A stretch of 64,000 bases of DNA from Thinopyrum elongatum. Its lineage: Eukaryota > Streptophyta > Magnoliopsida > Poales > Poaceae. Each line of letters opens with the position of its first letter. Position 1 is the first letter of the stretch. Under the pieces are notes generated by a model. That model was not told the DNA's origin, did no database searches, and worked only from the letters and a program-made list of their open reading frames with translations. The position numbers and the translations under genes are program-made. Below, in pieces: positions 40,901 to 51,565 of the stretch. The stretch spans positions 279,392,850-279,456,849 of the forward strand of contig CM022303.1 in NCBI GenBank assembly GCA_011799875.1, given 5' to 3'.

Positions 40901-41397
40901 TGAAAAAGTGCGGAAGACGCTGGATTGATGAGTTGCCGGCGGTTCTTTGGTCAATCAGAATGACACCAAATCGAGCCACCGGCCAGACGCCCTTCGCTCT
41001 AGTGTATGGAGCGGAAGCAGTTCTCCCCACGGAACTCATATACGGATCTCCTCGAGTGCTCGCTTATGATGAGCTCGAGCAAGAGCAACTGTGGCAAGTT
41101 AACGCTGTGCTCCTTGAGGAGAATCGTCTTCAGGCTGCTGTGCGAGCTGCACGCTACCAGCAAGCTTTGCGCCGCTATCATAGCCGCAAAGTTCATGCCT
41201 GAAGCCTTGAGGAAGGCGACCTTGTTCTTCGACGGATTCAGTCCGCCAAGAATTCAAACAAGTTGACGCCAAAGTGGGAAGGCCCTTATCGGGTAGTACG
41301 AGTCACCAGGCCTGGCGCTGTCCGCCTGGAGACCGAGGATGGCGTTCCAGTGAGTAATTCCTGGAATATCGAACATCTTCGCAAGTTCTATCCATAA
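37949..41397 (+). pseudogene. RT - RNase H - archaeal-type RNase H - integrase of element 2
   Basis: Open from the conserved TAG to about 40077, where one G of the run seen in element 1 is missing and the frame shifts. It resumes as MPLVLAVEPQAP (40123) and runs to TGA 41200-41202 (CGA in element 1), then to the normal TAA 41395-41397. RT has YMDDIVV. Archaeal-type RNase H has YFDGAF, AEYEGL and GDSQLV. Integrase keeps a complete D, D-x35-E set (GLDILGP, ITDNGTQF, GQAERAN), unlike element 1. The polyprotein is nonetheless broken between RNase H and integrase. Confidence 0.92.
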
Positions 41398-42200
41398 GGC
41401 GCGGTTGTCGGGGGCTCCCGGCAACCACCTTTTTGTACAAGTCTTGCCGGCAAGGCATGTGATCCTTTGTACAAAGCCAGGTGCAGACCCTAAGCACAGA
41501 TGAATAAATTTAAGTGTTGTACATTTCCTTATTGATTCTCATGTTCACATTCATATATGCATGTTTGTCTAAGATGTTGTATAACACCTGATCCCGGTAA
41601 GTTCTAACGAGCCGCCAAGGTTTCATCTCTTTATTTTCTCTTCTTTCTTTTTCTTAAAGATAGAAGGATTCCTCGCGCGCACATTTGCCGGGGGAGGAAG
41701 GGAGACATGAATACCAGTTGGTGACGTTCGGAATCGTATGCTTGCCGGAGGAAGGACAAAGATAGAAAGCTAAGTCCTAAAAACTCAGCGCAAGTTTTTC
41801 TTTTTATTACCAAGTTAGTTCCTTGGATGATTCCGACCCTTGTACGGAAAATCTGCACGCGAAGGAACCCTTGTTGTAATCAGTTGCGCCCTTATTTTGT
41901 TTCGAGTCCGCTCAACAATTTAAGTGGCTGCACTGAGAGCGCCAAGGAGTCTTGCTGGCCGCTGCGCCTCCAGCAGGCTGCTGAAGTCCCGCACCCAGCT
42001 CTCGCGGCAGGTTGCGCGCCGGCAAGTTTTTCAGTAAGCGTAGGATGAACTCCATACATAAAGGAATCAGACAAGGAAAGTAGCTAGCATGAGCCTAAAC
42101 ATAGTTAAATTATATTACATCCTTGAGTTGCCGCAGTCCTAACTCGAGACTTAACTGTCTTTTACATGAGATGGTGGCGGCAAGATTAAAAGGGAAGCAC
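41398..42200. other. Non-coding region between pol and antisense gene, element 2
   Basis: It matches 11781-12590 of element 1: post-stop hairpin (one G-U pair), CTTGCCGGCAAG palindrome, A/T-rich stretch, and a short G run in place of the 17-G run. No gene is seen. Confidence 0.65.
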
Positions 42201-45200
42201 TCAATCCCTGCGCTGGCCTTCGATCCTTTTGATGGAGTCCACCTTCTCAAGGATCGGCGTGATGCACTTCTCAAGCGCCTCAACATTTGCATCCTTTGGC
42301 AGGTGGCCGAGTGCGCTGGAGAGATCGATGCCGGGATTGCTGTGCACCACCTTGAGGAGCACCTTGCGAAGGACGGCCCGGCAAAGCCGGTGAGTCTCGT
42401 TCGCCAGTTGGGTCGCCCGGCTGGACTGGAGCGCCCTCAACGCGTTGATGATGCTTTCAAAGAACATTGTCAACCTGGCGCTTGGAGATATTCTTTCCTC
42501 GGAAGAATATCTGAAGTTCGACAAGCCCATGGTTGACAGTTCTGCGGTAAGCTTCTCCGCGGTGGCGATGAGACGGCCAGTCCAGATCTCCACTCCCTTT
42601 TCATAATCAGCCTGGGCAGCGGCAGCGCTCTTGAGCAGGTTCCTCTCTCCTTGGAGATCCTTGAGTAGAGCCTTCTCACGGGCCCTGCCGGCCTCGAGGG
42701 ATTTCTGTAGCGTGGTCAGCTTCAGCTCCAGAACCGCAATATCATCAGCCACAGAGGAGAGCTGCTTGGTCTTGCCGGACAGGGCGACTTGCATCTCCGC
42801 CAAGGAGTGGAGGGTTTTTTCCCTGTCCCCCTTGAGCGTCGAGAGCTCCTTGCTATGCTCGTCGAGATCCGTCTCCAGCCTCTTCACTTTGTCGCTCAGC
42901 TCGTTCTTGGCGGCCTCTGCAACTTCGGCAGCATCGACGGCCTCCTTGAGCTTGCCGGCGTGACTTGCAGTTAGAGCTTCGAGCGCCTCCTTGTGCTTCT
43001 GCTCCAGCTCCTGGGTCCGCCGCGCGACAAGATTTTCAATGTCTTCATCCTTGCTATGAAGCTTGGCGGCGAGCGCCTGCTCATGTGCGGTGAGATCTTC
43101 TTCGAAAGCGTCAAGAGCAACGCGGCGCCCCGTCAGGAGAGCATCTTCGGCAGCGATCCTTTGAACAGCTTCATCATGGGCCTTCTCCATGTCTGATTAC
43201 TTCAGGAGGACCTCATTCCATTGCTGGCTCACTTGTTCTCGACCGGCAACCAGCTCTTGAAGGGCCTCAGCATGCCAGATTTGCATTTGTGCGACGCGCC
43301 TTTGAAAATCCGCTTCGGCTGCCTCGACAACTGCCATTCTGGAGTCCGCCTTCTCTTTTCGGGCACGATGGAGAGCCTGGAGTTTGCGGAAGTTTTCGCC
43401 CATGGCCTGAAGGAGCCGATCCTCTTCAGACTTGCCACTGCTAGCACTGGGATCGTCAACAACTTCGAGCCCGGCAGCGGCAATAATTTCCTCAAAAATT
43501 TCTCCTTCGGCTGGTGCCTCGGTGCTTGCCGTCCCTGGCAAGTTGATGAATAGGTTTTCGCCAACTTTGAGATACTTGCTGGATGAGGGCTCGTCAGATG
43601 TTGATGGCTGGTCTTCAGTGGCCGCCTCACCAGTGACAGGGGGCTCCACGGCCGATGCAGCGCCTGGCGCTCCTGCGGCAGGAATGCCGTCAGTATGGTC
43701 CCCAGCCTCCCTGTCGCCCTCTTCAGCAGGTTCTTCCGCGATTTCCTTTCGTGCTGTCTTGGCGGCCTCCCCGTCAAGAGCATCACCGGCCCCGGCAACA
43801 TCATCCTTGGTGGCCTCGCTGGCAGTGATCCTGTCCGCTTCGGCAGCAGCATCCCTGGCGGTCTCCTCGATGACGGTGTCGACGTCCATATGTTCCATCT
43901 CAGAGAACTCTGAAGGGAGAAGGAGAAGGTCAGAATAAGATCGAGTTTTTAAATTTTGAAGTGATCAAAGATAAAGAAGTAAGTGGAAAAGAATAACTAG
44001 CACTTTGAGGCGATCGAGTACCTGCGTCGGGCTGTCGAGAGGTAGCTTCGCCTCTCCTGGCAACTCCGGTTGCCGGGGGTGGGTTGCCGGAGTCCGTGCT
44101 TGTCGGCTCCTCCTCAATCTGGACGGGCTCGTCGGCAGGATCTCTTGCCGGAGATGTGCTTGTGGGCGGAGCGGTCGATGAAGGAGGCACAATGGGGCAA
44201 TCCTCTCCTTGTTGCCGTTCTTCTCCTGCGAACCCGAAGATATCAGCGACAAGAATGGAAGCCTCGGCACCAGCCAACAGAAAAAGGGACAATGAACTTA
44301 CGCTGGGGACTGCGTTGAGGACTAGGCTCCGGGCTCACGATGACGGTCTCTGGCACGCTAGTGGAGCCCGCCGGGGGCTCGTCGCCCGTAGAAGTCCTTG
44401 ACCTCTTCGCCATCCTCTCCAGCAAGGTTTATGTGTCACTGCAGAAGCAATACAAGCAAGTCAGTAAAGATTGATGCAAGATTGGAAGGTAAAAGCTGTG
44501 GCAAAGTACTTACTCTTCTTCCTCTCGCTCCGGACTAAAGCCGGAGATGTCGAAGTCGACCTCCGTTGCGGTGTCTGAGTGGGGAGGCGGAGGAGGAGTC
44601 CTAGGCCGCTTGGCTGTGGCAGGCGCCGGGGCAGCTTCCGGTGCGGTGGTGCGAGACCCTCCTGCCGCCCCAACAGTGGCCGCTTGAGCGGGCCTCGCAC
44701 GCCGTGCAGGCTGTTGACGGGCCCCCTGCCGCGGTCCGGTCTTGCCGGGGGCTTCACCGCTCGAAGAGGGCTGGCTTGCCGGGATGTCAGACCCAGCCTT
44801 CCGAAGAACACGCTTCGCCTTCTTCTTCGGGGGAGGGGGCTCTTCTCGCGTCTCTTCTTCTTCGACTGAGTCCTCGCCGGACGAGATTTCAGCGGCTGCG
44901 CCGCTCTCCTCCCCGGCAACCTCGTCCTCCCCGGCAGGCTTCGCCTCCACTACCACCTCTGCCTCGCTGGCTTCCCACTCTGTGAAGCCAACACTGCCGG
45001 CCTCCGCGGCAAGATTCGCTTCCTCCACTCTGGTAGCGATGTATGTACCTCCTGATCCGTGGTGGCGCGAATAAGATCTGGCTCTTGCCGGACAGCCTTT
45101 TCCGTCAGATTGTCGAAGAATTTTTGCGCTTCTTCCTTGCTTGGCTCGACCCAGGTCGGGTCAAGGCCGTGGGCGTTGAACATCGGCAAGAAAGCAATGA

Positions 45201-46140
45201 TCGACCCCAGCGCAGAGTTGTTGCACAAGGGGACGATCCTTGCCGGCAGCCGGTGCTTGTCTTCGCGCTAGAATAACTTCTGGCGGAGAGCGCCAAGCTG
45301 CATAACAGTCAAGTTGTTGTTCAGCCCGGGGCGCAGCCTCATGACATCCGCTGCGTTCTTATACTCCCAGGCTGGCCTTCCCCTATTCTGCAGAGGGGCG
45401 ATGCGACGGCGGAGGAAGTCGAAGCCGATCATCTCCATTGTCAGCCCGACAGCCTTCAAGCGGAGGATTCTGGTAGTGGCGATTGTGAGCTTCTCGTCTT
45501 CTGCGGCGAGATCGCCCCAATCCTTGCCGCGGACCACCTTCTGTCGCCGGGGATGGCAAAAAGGATGAGGATCTGCTTCCTGGATCCAGCACCATTCGGC
45601 CCGCCACTCGTCCCACTTTTCACGGTAAACTCCATCTGGGTATATCTCTTTGTTCCAGGCCCTTGGAATCCAAGCAATAGATCCAGAGAGAGCCTCTCCT
45701 TTTTGGATTCGAGGATAGAAATAGTGGCGGAAAATAGCAGAATTGGGGATCATGCCGGCAAATTTTTCACAAAGATGGGCAAAGATCGACATGCAAAATA
45801 CGGCATTCGGCGTGAAGTCAAGAAGGCGGAAGCCGTATGTATACATGATGTCGTTGAAGAAATCAGAAAAAGGTGGACAGAGCCCGCAATAAAAATATGC
45901 AGTGAAGAAGGGGTATCTGTCCGATCCACCTTTGGAACAAGCACCTGGGATTACGCGTGTGGCGGGGTGAGCTTGCGTTCCCTTCGCCCACATGCATTGG
46001 TATCGCCCCTTCAAAGTTTCGGCGTCGAGCGTCGTAGGGAAGACGACGAGCCTCTTCCGCATCTTCACCAGCTCGCTTTCCGGAACTTCGGCTTTCGCCT
46101 CCTTGTCCGTGCCCTTGCCTTTGCTGGTCTTGGGCGGCAT
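42201..46140 (-). pseudogene. Antisense gene of element 2
   Basis: Same exon layout as element 1: 46140-44514, 44438-44302, 44225-44022, 43909-42201, with the same splice-site sequences. It is broken by TAG at 45268-45270 (CAG in element 1), a 1-base deletion near 45044, and TAA at 43197-43199 (CAA in element 1). The PF04195-like domain (YPFFTAYFYCGLCPPF) and coiled coil are recognisable. The loss here, against the open copy in element 1, shows decay after insertion. Confidence 0.82.
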
Positions 46141-46300
46141 GGCGGCTGTGGAGATGGAAGCCGGAGGACGGAACAAGCGTGGGAGCGGCGAGCAGAAGAG
46201 AAGGAAGGTTTCGCTCTGAGCTCGAGCAGAGGAAGGCGATGGTGATAGCCAGATTGGGAAGAAGAGGGGGGTGAATGGGTTTGCGCCTCCACGACTTCTC

Positions 46301-46308
46301 CTTTTTAC
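46301..46308 (-). promoter_or_regulatory. Degenerate TATA box of the antisense gene, element 2
   Basis: GTAAAAAG on the minus strand where element 1 has ATAAAAAG. Confidence 0.4.
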
Positions 46309-46545
46309 GGGGAAGGAGCGGGGCCACCTTGTTTATCCCCCAATATGAATGCGCCTCTGTGGGCGTGAAACAGTTTGCAGCCTTTTTGGCACGCTTCCCA
46401 CATCGCGCGCTCCGTGCGCGTAGTGGGGGCACAGTAAAACAAGATCTTTGCGAGCAGTTAATTCCCTGCCACGCGTGCCCGTGCACTGTTTGGGCCTAGC
46501 CCAACAACGCCTCGCACTCGTGTATGGCCCAGGCCCGGGGGATCC

Positions 46546-47434
46546 TATCAGTGTACTAAGTATTGGGCCACTAGTACCCCTTACTTGTGCACGGGCAGTT
46601 GTAGCCGTCCTCGCGGCAAGGCTTGCCGGGATCAGCTCGAGGTCGATTTAAGTCATCAAGGAAATCATCAAGTCAGAGATCTGAGAATCAGCAAATAAGC
46701 AAAGCTGGAAATCGAAGGCCAGCTTCCCCGGCAAGATCCTTGCCGGGATGGCCCATGGAGCCCGGCAAGCCTCGGCGCCCGGCAAGGCTTGGTTCCCAGC
46801 AAAGCTTGGCGCCCGGCAAGCCCTGGCGCCCGGCAAGGCTTGGTGCCCGGCAAGGATCGGCGCCTGGCGAGATTCCGCCACTGTGCCACCGCTTCGGCAC
46901 GGTAACAAGTCTGACATTCTGGCTCCTTCCCTGGATGCGTGGCAACGCGCCAGTGGAGGAGAGCTTAAGCGGTGCTGATGGGATGGCCCCTTTTTCCATC
47001 CCCAAGAAAGTGAGGACACCTAAACGGACACCTCACGGTGCATTAAATGCGCTTGTCCTAATCCGTCAGGGGTTAGGTATGATACCCTGTAGCTACTTTA
47101 CACCTCGATGTATGTACATTTTGCCACTGTGGAGACCCCTTTGAGCATATAAAAGGAGGCCCAAGGCAACTGCTACAGAGGAGGAGAACTTCTGGCCCAT
47201 TCTGCATGCGTAGCTGCTCTTTGAACGTACTGTTCATTGCGAGCGCTCCTGAAGGCTGGGCTCAAGAACATCAATAAGAACACAAAGCAGGATTAGGGTT
47301 TTACGCTGATCAGCGGCCCGAACCTGGGTAAAAACTTCACGCGTCGATCACCGGTTCTGCTCTTTGCGTGTACCTCTCCCCCCGCCGAATCATAAAGGGG
47401 TCTCTCGGGATCCCATAGGTGTCGTGCCCCGACA
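46546..47434 (+). repeat. 3' LTR of element 2
   Basis: 889 bp, starting TATCAGTGTAC (decayed from TGTCGGTGTAC), with TATAAAAG at 47148-47155 and the cross-family block at 47286-47331. Confidence 0.95.
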
Positions 47435-47439
47435 ACCTT

Positions 47440-50337
47440 AATAAGGCTTATCCGGCTGACCCTTTTGCTCTCCCTCGTATTGATCAGATCATCGATGCTA
47501 CGGCGGGTTGTGAGCGTTTGAGTTTCCTAGATGTTTATTCTGGTTATCATCAGATCAAGATGGCAGTTAAGGACCAGGAGAAGACAACTTTTATCACTCC
47601 CTTTGGAGCCTTCTGTTATGTGTCTATGCCTTTTGGGCTCAAGAGTGCCCAGGCGACTTATCAGCGATGTATTCAAAATTGCCTCCACAACCAGATTGGA
47701 CGCAATGTTCATGCTTATGTGGATGATATCGTTGTAAAATCCAGGAAGAAGGAGACCTTGATAGATGATTTGAAAGAGACTTTTGATAATCTCTGGATCT
47801 ACAAGATGATGCTTAACCCAGCCAAGTGTGTCTTTAGTGTGCCAGCAGGCAAGCTATTGGGTTTTTTGGTTTCTGAAAGAGGCATTGAAGCTAACCCAGA
47901 GAAAATCAAGGCTATCACTTCTTTGGCTAAACCGGCGTGTATCAATGACGTCCAGCGTCTGGCGGGTCGTATTGCAGCTTTGAGCCGGTTTATAAGCCGC
48001 CTGGGAGAGAAGACTATCCCTTTATATCAGATGATGAAGAAAACAGACCACTTTGTATGGAGTGATGCTACTAATCAGGCTTTTGAGGCATTGAAAAAGC
48101 AGTTGGCTGAGCCGCCAATCCTTGCAGCTCCTATTGATAAGGAGCCCTTACTGTTATATGTGGCTGCTAATAGTAGAGCTGTTAGTGTGGCAATTGTTGT
48201 GGAAAGAAAGGAATCAGGCAAGGAATATCCAGTTCAGCGGCCGGTTTACTATGTCAGTGAGGTACTCATTGAATCCAAGCAGAGATACCCACATTGGCAA
48301 AAGCTGGTTTATGGTGTGTTCATGGCTAGCCGTAAGTTGAAACAATATTTCCTTGGTCATCCCATCACTGTGGTTAGTTATGCTCCTTTAGGGGATATCA
48401 TTCAAAACAGAGAAGCCACAGGTCGGGTGGCCAAATGGGCCATTGAGCTTGGACCCCATGGTTTGAAATATATGCCTCGGATAGCCATCAAGTCTCAAGC
48501 GCTTGTGGATTTTATCAATGATTGGACAGAGTTGTAGATGCCTGAGGAAAAGCCTGATAACACATATTGGACTATTCATTTTGATGGGTCTAGGCAGTTG
48601 GAAGGCTCGGGGGCTGGAGTTATTTTAACTTCCCCACGAGGTGATAAATTTTGTTATGTCTTAAGGTTGATGTTCCCTTGTACTAACAATGCAGCTGAGT
48701 ATGAGGCCTTGCTCCATGGTCTTCGGATGGCTAAAGAGATGAATCTAAGCCGGCTGAGGTGTTTTGGCGACTCAGACTTGGTGGCTCAGCAAGTTTCAGG
48801 AACTTGGGATTCCAAGGATCCACTCATGGCGGCTTATCGCCGAGAGGTTGATTTTATTGCTGCACATTTCAAGGGATATCAAGTGGAACATGTTGATCAC
48901 AGGAAAAATGAGGCGGCTGATGCTTTAAGCCGGCTGGGGTCCCAGCGTAAGCCGGTACCACCTAATGTTTTTCTTGATATTTTGCCTAACCCTTCAGTTA
49001 AATTCCCTACGGAGGAAGATCTTGCTGTTCCTGACCCGGAGGCGCAGTTGGTGGCGGCTCTCCACGTTATTCCTGATTGGACAGTTCCATATTTGGCTTA
49101 TATGACCCGCGGCGAGTTACCTGAAGACGAAACTTGGGCCAGGCAGATAACCCGGCGGTCTAAGTCAATGACTATTGTTAATGGCTAGTTGCATCGATGT
49201 AGTGTTACAGGGGTGTTTCAGCATTGTGTTTCTCCTGAGGAGGGCCGTGAGATTCTACGAGAGATTCATGAAGGAGATTGTGGCCATCATGCCAGCTCTA
49301 AGTCTCTTGTGGCTAAGGCTTTTCGTCATGGATTTTATTGGTTGACGGCTCATGCTGATGCAGAGGATTTGGTTAGCAAGTGTGATGGTTGTCAAAAATT
49401 TTCAAGACGAGCTCACGTGCTGGCTCAAGAATTGAGGATGATTCCAATTACTTGGCCATTTGCAGTCTGGGGGCTGGACATGGTTGGACCTTTTAAAAGA
49501 TCCAATGACAAAAAAGACTCACCTCCTGGTGGCAGTTGACAAGTTTACAAAGTGGGTTGAGGCTGAGCTGGTCAGCAAATGTGATGCAGAGACGGCGGTT
49601 CAATTCATCAAAAAGGTGATCTTTCATTTTGGATACCCTCATAGTATCATCACTGATAATGGTACTAATCTGTCTAAGGGTGCTATGAAAGAATTCTGTC
49701 AACAAGAGCATATTCGTCTTGACGTTTCATCTGTAGCTCACCCCCAGTCCAATTGTCAAGCTGAACGAGCCAATCAAGAAATCTTGAGAGGTATCAAACC
49801 CCGGCTTATGGTCCCTTTGTAGAGGACGCTGGGTTGTTGGGTTGAGGAGTTACCCTCAGTGCTTTGGAGTATCAATACTACCCCCAACAGATCCACGGGT
49901 TACACGCCTTTCTTCATGGTTTACGGAGCAGAGGCGGTTCTCTCTAGTGACATCCGTCACAACTCGCCCCGTGTGGAGGCTTATGTTGAAGCTGATAATG
50001 AAAAGGCACGTCAGGATGCTCTTGACCTTTTGGATGAGGAGCGTGACCTTGCGGTGGCTCGCTCGGCGATTTACAAGCAAGATCTGCGACGTTATCATAG
50101 CCGCCGGGTTAAAACTCGGACCTTTCAAGAAGGGGATTTGGTGCTCTGGCCATCCAGGATCAAACTGACATGCACAAGTTGTCCCCACCTTGGGAAGGGC
50201 CCTTTGTGGTCAGCAAAAATCTGAACAACGGGTCATACTACCTCATTGATGTTCGAGAGCACAAAGACTCACGCAAGTCTGAGGAGGAGACCCGCCGGCC
50301 GTGGAACATTGCTCATCTTCAGCCTTATTACACCTGA
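47440..50337 (+). pseudogene. RT remainder, RNase H domains and integrase of element 3
   Basis: It continues RT directly after the element 2 insertion (NKAYPADPFALPRIDQ) with FLDVYSGYHQIKM and YVDDIVV. TAG 48535-48537 lies between RT/RNase H and the archaeal-type RNase H (HFDGSRQLEGSGAG, AEYEALLHGLR, GDSDLV, ADALSRLG). TAG 49186-49188 precedes integrase (HHCC; GLDMVGPF; ITDNGTNL; CQAERAN). There is a frame shift in an A run near 49510, TAG 49820-49822, and a shift near 50150. The C-terminal end is HLQPYYT with TGA 50335-50337. The integrase catalytic residues are all present but the frame is thoroughly broken. Confidence 0.9.
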
Positions 50338-51565
50338 GCCACTGGCTCTTGTGATGTACATATTTCTACCAATGTATATATTATGATTAGTATAATAAAG
50401 CCGGCATCCCTGATAATTCAGGGCCTCTGTCGTTTCATTTCTGAGAATCTGAGTCTTTATTGTCAATTCATAAGGTCACTTGGGGGCTTCCTGCTCATTG
50501 AGCATAGCTGTGACTACCCTCTTGATCCGGCTTGTACGCCTTGATAAAAATTACTTGGGGGCTTCCTGCTCATTTGAGTATAGCTATGATTGCCCTACTG
50601 GTCCGGCTTATACGCCATGATCACAACAATCACTTGGGGGCTTCCTGTTTAATGAACAAAGCTTTAATTACCCTTTTGATCGGCTTGGATGCCAGGTGTA
50701 TTCACCAAAAATCTGGGTTATCCTGCCACTCCGACCAGGTAATCCTGGAATGACTCGCTGTACTCTTGACAGTCAATCTTATAAAGACCCTGAACTTGTC
50801 AAAGTTAAAATGGCAATTGGTCATGTGAGGCCCGGTTTGCAGGTTTGAATAAAGGATTAACTCTGTGGTTGTGCGGCCCTTGAATAGCACTTGATATTGA
50901 GGCTTGGCAGCCTATGAAGGCCTTGTTTTATCTGATTTGTATTTGCTTTGAACATCTTTTTGGGTCATCTTTTGTATCATATTAACATATGGTTTAAAAT
51001 TGATTCAGGCCATGTAGCCTTGATCCTTATGACTCATATTTGAGTATATCCAGAGTTTCGATAACCCGGTCTGGCTTTGGACGATAAGTCGCCAGTATGT
51101 TTTGATTATGCACTTTGGGCATTGTGCTTGGGCTGTTATCCTTGCTGCATATGGTGTTGTAAAGCCGGCAGTATGAATAAATTGCACAGGTATGTTATTT
51201 ACTTGTTATATGAATATGCGAGGTTTTGATAGCCCGCCCTGGTTATGGACTATACAGTCACCAGTGAGCTTTATATGGGGCATTATGACCCGCCCTAGGG
51301 TAAACTGCTAGGGCGCATGTTATCTGCCTGTGTGCAGGGAGTATGATGAATATGGTCTGCATGATTCATGATATTATAAGCATAAGTACCAGATCTTCAA
51401 CATCAGATCGGCGGTTCAAAAGTGTTATACAAATAAACATGCACGATGGCATGACAGATCATTGTTTTCAACTAGCCTATTACAAGGCATCAGATGGCCC
51501 AAAAAAATAAGTGTTTTTAGATGCACACAGCATCCCATGCTGTGGAGGATAAGCTGGCCCTTGGA
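50338..51565. other. Non-coding region between pol and antisense gene, element 3
   Basis: It contains the three-unit repeat at 50478-50705 and a looser duplication (GATAACCCGGTCTGGC... near 51060 against GATAGCCCGCCCTGG... near 51220). No real gene is seen. The sense and antisense genes converge here. Confidence 0.65.
50478..50705 (+). repeat. Three tandem units of about 75-79 bp
   Basis: Units start at 50478, 50553 and 50632 with ACTTGGGGGCTTCCTG. They share GCATAGCT/GTATAGCT, a CCCT core, and CCGGCTTxTACGCC. The third is the most diverged. Confidence 0.75.

Larger units (their letters stand above)
34090..47434 (+). mobile_element. Element 2: complete Tat-lineage retrotransposon, same family as element 1
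   Basis: Flanked by ACCTT (34085-34089 and 47435-47439). The LTRs 34090-34978 and 46546-47434 are both 889 bp, with 13 differences (about 1.5%). Gene order is identical to element 1, and sequence is close along the whole length. Lesions differ from those of element 1: here gag has one premature TAG, pol has a 1-base deletion and a TGA, and the antisense gene has two stops and a 1-base deletion. It lies in the RT of element 3. Confidence 0.95.
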
